A DNA stretch of 12,252 bases from Nitrospira sp. (GTDB lineage: Bacteria > Nitrospirota > Nitrospiria > Nitrospirales > Nitrospiraceae). The DNA is taken from positions 1 to 12,252 of the forward strand of contig JACOEF010000518.1 of the NCBI GenBank assembly GCA_024998705.1, given 5' to 3'. This document shows positions 5,861 to 11,434 of the stretch, piece after piece (position 1 is the first letter of the stretch; each line of letters opens with the position of its first letter). The notes under the pieces are model-generated. The model did not search any database. It was not told where the DNA came from and saw only the letters and a list, made by a program, of their open reading frames with translations. Position numbers and translations under genes: made by a program.

Positions 5861-8587
5861 ATGCACCGTCACACCCTCGCGCTGGGAGCCATCGGCGTGC
5901 AGTCCCCTCATCAGAAATCTCTGCTGCGTGAATACGGCCTTCCGTTGCTGTTGACGATCGGGATCTTCGTCCTGGATCTGTCGGCGCCCGCCGGGATCGA
6001 CCTGTGGTTGCTCTATGCGATTCCGTGGACTCTGATTGCCGCCTCCTCCCTCGGCCCGGTGTCCCGCTCTTGTATGGGGGCGGTGGTGTTGCTGGCGCTC
6101 ATCGGCCCTCTTGCGTCATCTACCGAGTCCCTGCCGTTCCTCACATGGCTCAATCGTCTCCTCGGCATCGGGATCATGGGGCTCGTGGCTGCGTTGATCG
6201 CCGGCCGTCGGTCTTCTCTTCTGAGCCCGGATGCGAGCCCCGGCCTGTCGGACGGAACGTTCGCGGCGCCAGAGACTGAGCGACATCGAACTGCGGCCGC
6301 CGACGCGCTGGCCGCCGAAGCCCGCGTCCGGGCTGAAGAAGCGGTGGCCGATGCGATGCTCGGAGAACGCCGTGCCGAAGCAGAACTGCATCAAGACAAA
6401 CTCCGCTTCGAAGGCATCGTGCACTCGGCGATGGATGCCATCGTGACGGTCGACGAAGCGCACAAGATCGTGCTGTTCAACCAGGCGGCGGAAAAGATGT
6501 TTCAGTGGGGCGCCGAGGAAGTATTGGGACGGCCGCTGGATCGATTGCTTCCCGAGCGTTTCCGTAGTGCCCATCACGAACACATCCGGGAGTTCGGCCG
6601 CTCCGGTATCACCGCACGGCAAATGGGCGCGTTGGGCATGGTGACGGGGGTCCGGGCCAACGGGGAAGAATTTCCGATCGACGCCTCGATCTCGCAGATC
6701 GGTACGGATGGGACGCGGTACTACACCGTCATCCTCCGCGATATGACCGAACGGAAACGGCTCGAACAGGAACTGGCGGAGCGCGAGGCCCTCTTACGGG
6801 CGATCATCGAGACCGAGCCTGAATGTGTGAAACTGCTCGACCTGGATGGCACGGTCCGAACCATTAATGCGGCAGGGCTTGCCATGCTCGAGGCCACGAG
6901 CAGTGCCGAGGTCGTCGGACGGGATATGTGCTTTCTGGTCACCGCCGAGTTTCGATCGCGCGTCCGCGAAGTGGTCGGTAAGGCCGGACGGGGAGAAACG
7001 GGGCGATTGGAGGTTCAGATCGTCGGTTTCCTGGGGACTCCCCGGTGGCTGGATATGCACGTGGTGCCTCTGCGTTCAGCCGATAGCACCGTTACCGCGA
7101 TCTTGGGAGTGACGCGCGATGTGACCGAGTGGAAAAAAACGGAAACGCGGCTGCGCCAAAGCGAAGACCGGTATCGCCGGCTCCTGGCGGTCTTGCCGGA
7201 TGCCATCCTGGTCAACCGTGAGGACCGGATCATCTTTATCAACGAACAGGGGGTCCGGCTGTTCGGAGCCCGGTTGGCAGAGGAGATTCTCGGAAAGTCG
7301 CTGTACGACTTGGCGCATCCCGACTACCACGAGTTGGTCGGTGCGCGTATCCGGCATCTCCTGGAGCCTGGCAACACGGTGCCGGAGGTCGAGGAAAAGA
7401 TTGTGCGGTTGGATGGGGTGAGTGTGGATGTGGCCGTCAGGGCCGCTCGGTTCCAGGACGAGGATGGGGTCGGGATACTGGTCGTCTTGCGGGACATTTC
7501 GATGCGCAAAGCGGCGGAGCAGAAGTTGCGGGAGAGCGAAGAGCGGCTTCAAAGTTTATTGGGGGCGATGGAGGATGTGATCTGGTCCTCGTCGCTGGAT
7601 CAATCCACGATGTTGTATGTCAGTCCGTCCGTCAGAGAGATCTATGGACGCCCCGCCGAAGCGTTTTGGGCCCGACCTTCGTTATGGCTGGAGGTCGTTC
7701 ATCCCGACGATCGCGTGATTGCCGAACAGGCGCGACAGGCTCTTCTGACGACGGGCGAGTTCGATGTGGAGTATCGCATCATCCGGCTCGACGGCGACCT
7801 GCGGTGGTTGCATGACCGCGGACGGATCATCAAGGATGCAGAAGGCCATCCGTTGCGGATCGATGGCATTGCCAGTGACATCACGGAGCGGAAGCGCCTC
7901 CAAGCGCAACTTCGTCGGACGGAGCGGGTGGCTGAGCTTGGAACGGTGGCTTCCGGCATGGCGCACGAGATCGGCACGCCCATGAACGTGATTCTGGGCC
8001 GGGCCGAATACCTGATGGAGCGCACGAAGGAAGAGCCGGTCAGGAAGGGGCTCCAGACCATCGTCAGCCAGGTCGAACGAATCACGCGAGTCATGAATCA
8101 GTTGCTGGCGTTTGCCCGTCGGCGTCCGATCGAACACCGTGCCTCGGACTTGCGTCGGACCATTGAGGACAACCTGGAAATTTTCCAGGAACGCCTGTCG
8201 CATAGCCGCATCAGCGTCGAAACCTCATTTGCCGACGCCTGCCCATTCGTACACGCCGATGCCGATCAGATGAGCCAGGTCCTGATCAATCTGGTGATGA
8301 ATGCGATTCATGCGATGCCTGAGGGAGGGGTCTTGAAGCTGGCATTGGCGCCGGACCGTGAGATGGTCCGGTTCACGGTGTCGGATAGCGGTCACGGGAT
8401 GCCCCGCGACGTGATTGCCAAGGTGTTCGACCCGTTTTTTACCACCAAGGAGTTTGGGAAGGGAACCGGCTTAGGTCTGACGGTGGTGAAGGGCATCATT
8501 GAGGAGCACAGCGGGACGATCGAGGTGGAGAGTAAGCCTGACCAGGGGACGACCTTCACCATCTGCCTGCCGGTAGGTAAGAGCTGA
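5861..8587 (+). CDS. Membrane-bound sensor histidine kinase with four PAS domains
   Basis: 908 residues. The N-terminus holds about four hydrophobic segments (27-42, 47-65, 71-86, 97-115) with almost no periplasmic loop, followed by a charged coiled coil (about 140-185). Four PAS domains lie at about 183-298, 305-422, 432-546 and 556-675, each ending in the D-(M/V/I)-(T/S)-x-(R/W)-K type motif. The kinase core follows: H-box SGMAHEIGTPMN with His702, N-box NLVMNAIHAM (Asn810 and Asn814), VSDSGHGM (Asp842), the F-box FDPFFTTK and GTGLGL at 868-873. All catalytic motifs are intact. It would phosphorylate the NtrC-like regulator encoded immediately upstream, and possibly the stand-alone receiver downstream. 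The ligand is unknown; PAS domains can sense redox state, gases or small molecules. The ATG abuts the preceding TAG and lacks a good ribosome binding site. GTG at 5897 has GGGAG (5884-5888) 8 bp upstream and could be the true start, 12 codons shorter. Confidence 0.93.
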   Translation: MHRHTLALGAIGVQSPHQKSLLREYGLPLLLTIGIFVLDLSAPAGIDLWLLYAIPWTLIAASSLGPVSRSCMGAVVLLALIGPLASSTESLPFLTWLNRLLGIGIMGLVAALIAGRRSSLLSPDASPGLSDGTFAAPETERHRTAAADALAAEARVRAEEAVADAMLGERRAEAELHQDKLRFEGIVHSAMDAIVTVDEAHKIVLFNQAAEKMFQWGAEEVLGRPLDRLLPERFRSAHHEHIREFGRSGITARQMGALGMVTGVRANGEEFPIDASISQIGTDGTRYYTVILRDMTERKRLEQELAEREALLRAIIETEPECVKLLDLDGTVRTINAAGLAMLEATSSAEVVGRDMCFLVTAEFRSRVREVVGKAGRGETGRLEVQIVGFLGTPRWLDMHVVPLRSADSTVTAILGVTRDVTEWKKTETRLRQSEDRYRRLLAVLPDAILVNREDRIIFINEQGVRLFGARLAEEILGKSLYDLAHPDYHELVGARIRHLLEPGNTVPEVEEKIVRLDGVSVDVAVRAARFQDEDGVGILVVLRDISMRKAAEQKLRESEERLQSLLGAMEDVIWSSSLDQSTMLYVSPSVREIYGRPAEAFWARPSLWLEVVHPDDRVIAEQARQALLTTGEFDVEYRIIRLDGDLRWLHDRGRIIKDAEGHPLRIDGIASDITERKRLQAQLRRTERVAELGTVASGMAHEIGTPMNVILGRAEYLMERTKEEPVRKGLQTIVSQVERITRVMNQLLAFARRRPIEHRASDLRRTIEDNLEIFQERLSHSRISVETSFADACPFVHADADQMSQVLINLVMNAIHAMPEGGVLKLALAPDREMVRFTVSDSGHGMPRDVIAKVFDPFFTTKEFGKGTGLGLTVVKGIIEEHSGTIEVESKPDQGTTFTICLPVGKS

Positions 8588-8599
8588 TGGCCTATTGCA
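8581..8599. repeat. Possible further copy of the degenerate intergenic repeat
   Basis: gagctgatggcctattgca at the 3' end of the kinase gene matches the reverse complement of 1643-1625 at 13 of 19 positions. A second AGCTTATGGCC-like word follows at about 8602-8612. Similarity is weak; it is listed because it flanks the same spacer as the copy at 8667-8692 in opposite orientation. Confidence 0.2.
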
Positions 8600-8666
8600 T
8601 AGAGCTTATGGCCGGGATTGAAGAATCCTTGGGATTGGTGGGACTCTTTTCTTCGCTCGTACCAAA

Positions 8667-8692
8667 CGCCATCGGCTATTCGCCGTGAGCTC
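8667..8692. repeat. Degenerate intergenic repeat, copy 2
   Basis: The partner of 1618-1643 (20 of 26 identical, same orientation), lying in the spacer after the kinase gene. Confidence 0.35.
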
Positions 8693-8810
8693 CGCTCCTC
8701 CCGCTGTAGCGCTTCGGGACAGGGCTTTTTCCGGGGTGGGGCCTTTCTCGCCAGAGCCTGATTCCTATGCTCCCTGTTTGGTAAACCATTCATAGATATT
8801 TATTATTGAA

Positions 8811-8823
8811 ATTCAAATATTTG
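8811..8823 (+). promoter_or_regulatory. IHF-like or activator element before the receiver promoter
   Basis: ATTCAA-ATAT-TTG fits the IHF consensus WATCAA-N4-TTR with one mismatch. It overlaps the perfect 10-bp palindrome CAAATATTTG. It ends 24 bp upstream of the -24 element at 8848. The same ATTCAA-N4-TTG pattern occurs before the other plus-strand sigma-54 promoter (11125-11137), in both cases followed by one base and AA. Confidence 0.4.
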
Positions 8824-8847
8824 CAATCTCTTGTGGATCGCCTGAAA

Positions 8848-8862
8848 TGGCACATCGTTTGC
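8848..8862 (+). promoter_or_regulatory. Sigma-54 promoter of the receiver gene
   Basis: TGGCAC-ATCGT-TTGC, a full match to the sigma-54 consensus with GG (8849-8850) and GC (8861-8862) exactly 10 bases apart, followed by G as at the other two sites. The predicted start is near 8874. It lies directly downstream of an AT-rich block, typical for enhancer-activated promoters. Confidence 0.82.
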
Positions 8863-8876
8863 GTTATTTTGTGCTC

Positions 8877-9308
8877 ATGGTGACCTATTCTGAAGGAACG
8901 CGCGCGGAAGGGCGCACACCAGCCGTGTTGTTGGTGGTGGAGGATGACAAGGATATGCGGAGCCTGCTCTGCGATGAGTTGTGGGGAGAGGGCTATCAAT
9001 TGCGTGAAGCGAGCAATGGTGACGAAGGGCGGGCTGCGGTCATGCGGGCGGCCCCTGATTTGATCGTGACCGATTTAAAGATGCCGGCCGGAGGTTTCGA
9101 ATATGTCCATCGATTGAGGCGCTGTGTGCCTGGGTGCCCCATTATCGTGATGACTGCCTTCGGCGATGCCCAGACGAAAGACGAGGCGCTGAAAAACGGT
9201 GCCACGGCCTATTTCGACAAGCCGGTTCGGCTGTCGGAATTGAAGGCCACGGTGAAGCAACTGTTGCAGCATCCCGGAGGTCGGCCGGCGGATGGACTGG
9301 TACACTGA
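8877..9308 (+). CDS. Stand-alone receiver-domain protein (CheY/Spo0F-like response regulator)
   Basis: A single receiver domain with no output domain, acting by protein contact or phosphotransfer. From the ATG at 8877 (143 residues) the acid pocket is Asp23/Asp24, the phospho-acceptor Asp66 (VTDLKMP), then Thr93 and Lys115 (DKPV); all key residues are present. An in-frame ATG at 8847 overlaps the predicted sigma-54 promoter and lies upstream of its start site, so it is unlikely. The ATG at 8877 would be only 3-4 nt from the 5' end, nearly leaderless. GTG at 8925, with GGAAGGG at 8906-8912, is an alternative that would begin just before the first beta strand. The receiver resembles that of the NtrC-like protein (both have D-x-MRSLLCD and MTAFG), suggesting duplication. 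It is probably phosphorylated by the upstream kinase, and may act as a phosphate sink or as an input to the activator encoded next. Confidence 0.85.
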   Translation: MVTYSEGTRAEGRTPAVLLVVEDDKDMRSLLCDELWGEGYQLREASNGDEGRAAVMRAAPDLIVTDLKMPAGGFEYVHRLRRCVPGCPIIVMTAFGDAQTKDEALKNGATAYFDKPVRLSELKATVKQLLQHPGGRPADGLVH

Positions 9309-9343
9309 ACATCGGCGGTGGCGGATACGTGTTTTCGCGAGGT

Positions 9344-9360
9344 CTCCCCCAAGGGGGGAG
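9344..9360 (+). terminator. GC hairpin after the receiver gene
   Basis: CTCCCCC-AAG-GGGGGAG, a 7-bp stem with a 3-nt loop, 35 bp after the receiver stop. Only a mixed GGTTGTCTTC follows, not a T-run, so termination would be partial or factor-dependent. It may separate transcription of the receiver from that of the activator gene. Confidence 0.5.
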
Positions 9361-9362
9361 GG

Positions 9363-9392
9363 TTGTCTTCGTCGTGGCAGGCGTAGTACAAA
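9363..9392 (+). promoter_or_regulatory. Weak sigma-70-like promoter before the activator gene
   Basis: TTGTCT (9363-9368) and TACAAA (9387-9392) with an 18-bp spacer, each matching 4 of 6 consensus bases. It lies just after the hairpin at 9344-9360 and 60 bp before the activator ATG. It could supply constitutive activator, but this is a weak match. Confidence 0.25.
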
Positions 9393-9439
9393 TAGGGCCT
9401 CTCTAGTGTAGAAAGGCTCCGCTTGGTTCCTATCGAAAC

Positions 9440-9445
9440 GAGGAG
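9440..9445 (+). promoter_or_regulatory. Ribosome binding site deciding the activator start
   Basis: GAGGAG, 7 bp before the ATG at 9453. This favours ATG 9453 over the in-frame TTG at 9423, which has no such site. Confidence 0.75.
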
Positions 9446-9452
9446 TGATGAG

Positions 9453-10859
9453 ATGGCCGGATCTCAATCACAAGTAACGCCCCGTTCTCCCTTTACCGAT
9501 CCGATTCTGGCTGCTCGCTTGGAGGCTCTGAAGCAATTGGCTGATGGGCTGACCGACCGCGTCGTCGTGATGGATCGGGAGCTCAATGTCGTGTATGCGA
9601 ATGCCGCCGCTTGGGCCCAAGCCGGGGCATCGCCCGCAGTCACCAAGCCGGCCAAGTGTTATCAAGCGTTTGTCCAAATGACCGATCCTTGCGGGACCTG
9701 TCCCGCTGAGTCGGTGTTTACGACGGGAGAGGTGCTGACGGTTTCCTGCAACACATCGGGCGATGGGACAGCCTGTGGTCTGCACCAGGCATTTCCCTTG
9801 GTATCGTCCTCAGGGGAGGTTGCCTCGGTCCTCGTGCTGTTTCATAAGCGGCCGGAATCGCTCAGTATTCCAACGTCGCTGTCCCAGCACAGGCTGGGTC
9901 GGTCTCGCCCGGAACGGACCGAATCGAGATTAGGCGATCTGGTCGGCGCGAGTCAGGCCATGCATCAGTTGTTTGAGATGATCCGTTTGGTGGCCGATAG
10001 TTCCGCCACGGTGTTGATCCAGGGGGAAAGCGGCACGGGAAAAGAACTGGTGGCCCGGACGATTCATCAGACCAGTTATCGTCGCGACAAGCCCTTTGTG
10101 GTGGTTGATTGCGGGGCGCTTCCGGAAACGTTGTTGGAGAGTGAACTATTCGGCCATGTGAAGGGGGCATTTACAGGGGCGGCAGGGGCCAAGCCAGGGC
10201 TGTTCGAAGAGGCTGACGGGGGCACGATCTTCTTAGATGAGATCGCCGATACTTCTCCGACCTTCCAGGCTAAGCTCCTGCGCGTCTTGCAGGAAGGGGA
10301 GATCAAGCGAGTCGGCGGAACACAGCCGGTCAAAATCGATGTCCGTGTCATTTCGGCTACCAACAAGGATTTGACGGACCTTGTAAAGGCTAAGGCGTTT
10401 CGTCAAGACCTCTACTACCGGTTGGCCGTGTTGCCCGTTCATCTTCCGCCGTTACGTGACCGGAGAGGCGATATTCCTCTGTTAGTGTGCAAGTTTATCG
10501 AGGATTCCTGCCAGCGGCATCGTCAGGAATTGCGTCAGGTGAGCGAAGAGGCCATGCGCGCCTTGACTGCTGCGCCCTGGCCCGGGAATGTGCGAGAACT
10601 GCAGCATTACATTGAGCGCGCGGTGGTGACGACGACCCACCGGGAGCTGACGTGTGCGGATCTGGTCGCGGTGGGATCTGCTTCTGCTGATGATGGCGAC
10701 CTCCGGACGGTTGGCCGTGGTGCAGCGCGGCAGGCTGAGCGGGTTCGTATCCTTCAGGCGCTGCAACAGACCTCAGGGAATCGGCTGCAAGCGGCTCGGT
10801 TACTCAAGATCAGTCGGGCCAGTCTCTACAACAAGCTGCACGACCTGGGCATTCAATAG
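9453..10859 (+). CDS. Sigma-54-dependent activator with Cys-rich N-terminal PAS domain
   Basis: 468 residues: PAS domain (about 20-135), AAA+ sigma-54 interaction domain (about 165-400) and Fis-type HTH (about 430-468). There is no receiver domain, so its activity is probably set by the PAS domain or by a partner protein. Walker A is GESGTGKE at 191-198; the sigma-54 loop is the canonical GAFTGA at 238-243; Walker [18 protein letters not shown] and the HTH (NRLQAARLLKISRASLYNKL) are complete. The PAS domain holds Cys69, Cys80, Cys83, Cys99 and Cys108, including a PCGTCP motif, which could bind iron-sulfur, haem or another metal, or act as a thiol switch; which of these is unknown. Start chosen at 9453 because of GAGGAG 7 bp upstream. 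It is the only intact sigma-54 activator in the window and lies next to two sigma-54 promoters (8848 and 11179), so it is the best candidate to drive the receiver and multicopper oxidase genes. Confidence 0.92.
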   Translation: MAGSQSQVTPRSPFTDPILAARLEALKQLADGLTDRVVVMDRELNVVYANAAAWAQAGASPAVTKPAKCYQAFVQMTDPCGTCPAESVFTTGEVLTVSCNTSGDGTACGLHQAFPLVSSSGEVASVLVLFHKRPESLSIPTSLSQHRLGRSRPERTESRLGDLVGASQAMHQLFEMIRLVADSSATVLIQGESGTGKELVARTIHQTSYRRDKPFVVVDCGALPETLLESELFGHVKGAFTGAAGAKPGLFEEADGGTIFLDEIADTSPTFQAKLLRVLQEGEIKRVGGTQPVKIDVRVISATNKDLTDLVKAKAFRQDLYYRLAVLPVHLPPLRDRRGDIPLLVCKFIEDSCQRHRQELRQVSEEAMRALTAAPWPGNVRELQHYIERAVVTTTHRELTCADLVAVGSASADDGDLRTVGRGAARQAERVRILQALQQTSGNRLQAARLLKISRASLYNKLHDLGIQ

Positions 10860-11011
10860 CTCAGGCGCGTGCCAGGATTTTCTGTCACCTCCCTTCTCGT
10901 AATTCACTCAATTCTTCTGTGTAATCAGCCAGATCCTTCTTCGCCTCCAGCTGGTCTTAATGAACAGCTGTCCCATATTGCCCCAAAAAACGGCATCGAT
11001 CGTCCATCATT

Positions 11012-11072
11012 TTAGACAGTGCAAGTCATTGTATTTTAAGCATTATTGTTAATTGTATGGCTGGCTGTCTAA
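11012..11072. repeat. Inverted repeat TTAGACAG / CTGTCTAA (possible activator sites)
   Basis: TTAGACAG (11012-11019) and CTGTCTAA (11065-11072) are perfect 8-bp inverted copies 45 bp apart, centred roughly 135-190 bp upstream of the predicted start at 11205. GACA/TGTC half-sites are common in enhancer-binding protein sites; an activator role is inferred. Confidence 0.35.
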
Positions 11073-11124
11073 TCGCCTGGAAAACTGTAGCATTTCACGC
11101 CCGTTCCGTTATTCCTACGAGAGT

Positions 11125-11137
11125 ATTCAACGTATTG
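11125..11137 (+). promoter_or_regulatory. IHF-like or activator element before the oxidase promoter
   Basis: ATTCAA-CGTA-TTG, one mismatch from the IHF consensus, 41 bp upstream of the -24 element at 11179. It shares ATTCAA-N4-TTG-Y-AA with 8811-8826. Confidence 0.4.
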
Positions 11138-11178
11138 TAAACATGAGCAAAGTTCTGTTGATAGTTATTTCTGTCTGT

Positions 11179-11193
11179 GGGCATATCAATTGC
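11179..11193 (+). promoter_or_regulatory. Sigma-54 promoter upstream of the multicopper oxidase
   Basis: gGGCAT-ATCAA-TTGC, with GG (11180-11181) and GC (11192-11193) exactly 10 bases apart. It differs from TGGCAY-N5-TTGC only at the first base. It is followed by GTT, as at the 8848 promoter. The predicted start near 11205 leaves a 230-nt leader before the oxidase ATG. Confidence 0.65.
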
Positions 11194-11231
11194 GTTGTAG
11201 CCGCAGTGCTGGGGAAGGTGAGGGTGATTAG

Positions 11232-11366
11232 GACCGGCCTCCGAATAACCTGCTCCCTCAAACTTTGAGGACATCCTTCACCAGCCCTTTTTCCTTTTGG
11301 AGCGTTTCGTGGAGGGAACGAGGAGAGGCCGGGGGTAGCCGGGGTCCTGCCTGACGGAGGCCGGTC
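11232..11366 (+). repeat. 12-bp inverted repeat enclosing the oxidase leader
   Basis: GACCGGCCTCCG (11232-11243) and CGGAGGCCGGTC (11355-11366) are perfect reverse complements 111 bp apart. In RNA they could close a large stem enclosing most of the leader; as DNA they could be a pair of protein sites. Confidence 0.6.
11256..11270 (+). other. Small hairpin in the oxidase leader
   Basis: CCTCAAACTTTGAGG folds as a 6-bp stem with an ACT loop, inside the region enclosed by the 12-bp inverted repeat. It has no T-run. Confidence 0.4.
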
Positions 11367-11389
11367 ACACGACCACGTTTTTTAACCAC

Positions 11390-11409
11390 TCCCGCGGAAG
11401 GGCGCGGGA
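11390..11409 (+). other. Hairpin just before the oxidase ribosome binding site
   Basis: TCCCGCG-GAAGGG-CGCGGGA, a perfect 7-bp stem ending 8 bases before the ribosome binding site. The CTCCC at 11389-11393 could alternatively pair with GGGAG (11422-11426) in that site, so a switch between exposed and hidden site is possible. Confidence 0.45.
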
Positions 11410-11416
11410 ATTTATC

Positions 11417-11424
11417 AAGGAGGG
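11417..11424 (+). promoter_or_regulatory. Strong ribosome binding site of the multicopper oxidase
   Basis: AAGGAGGG, within a longer AGGAGGGAGG run, 10 bp before the ATG at 11435. It fixes the start. Confidence 0.8.
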
Positions 11425-11434
11425 AGGCCGACAT

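Larger units (their letters stand above)
8588..8847. other. Spacer upstream of the receiver gene
   Basis: About 260 bp before the predicted sigma-54 promoter. The first 190 bp are GC-rich with repeat-like words and no gene. The last 70 bp (about 8776-8830) turn sharply AT-rich and hold several small dyads: TGGT-AA-ACCA (8779-8788), TTGAA-A-TTCAA (8806-8816) and CAAATATTTG (8814-8823). No convincing terminator for the kinase gene is visible. Confidence 0.5.
10860..11434. other. Long regulatory intergenic region before the multicopper oxidase
   Basis: 575 bp without a credible gene. A frame at 11053-11268 has no ribosome binding site and runs across the predicted promoter. The first part (10860-11000) has a dyad around CAGCTG (10948-10953 with 10965-10970) but no T-run terminator. 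The middle (11010-11180) is AT-rich and contains an 8-bp inverted repeat, an IHF-like element and then a sigma-54 promoter. The last 230 bp would be a long, GC-rich, structured untranslated leader with a 12-bp inverted repeat and two hairpins before a strong ribosome binding site. Confidence 0.6.

Noticed and set aside
9375..9389. TGGCAGGCGTAGTAC as a fourth sigma-54 promoter before the activator gene
   Set aside because: The -24 half looks good but no GC stands at the required 10-base spacing.
11053..11268. 71-codon frame with a hydrophobic stretch (from ATG 11143)
   Set aside because: No ribosome binding site at either start, and the frame runs across the predicted sigma-54 promoter; hydrophobic composition is explained by AT-rich DNA.
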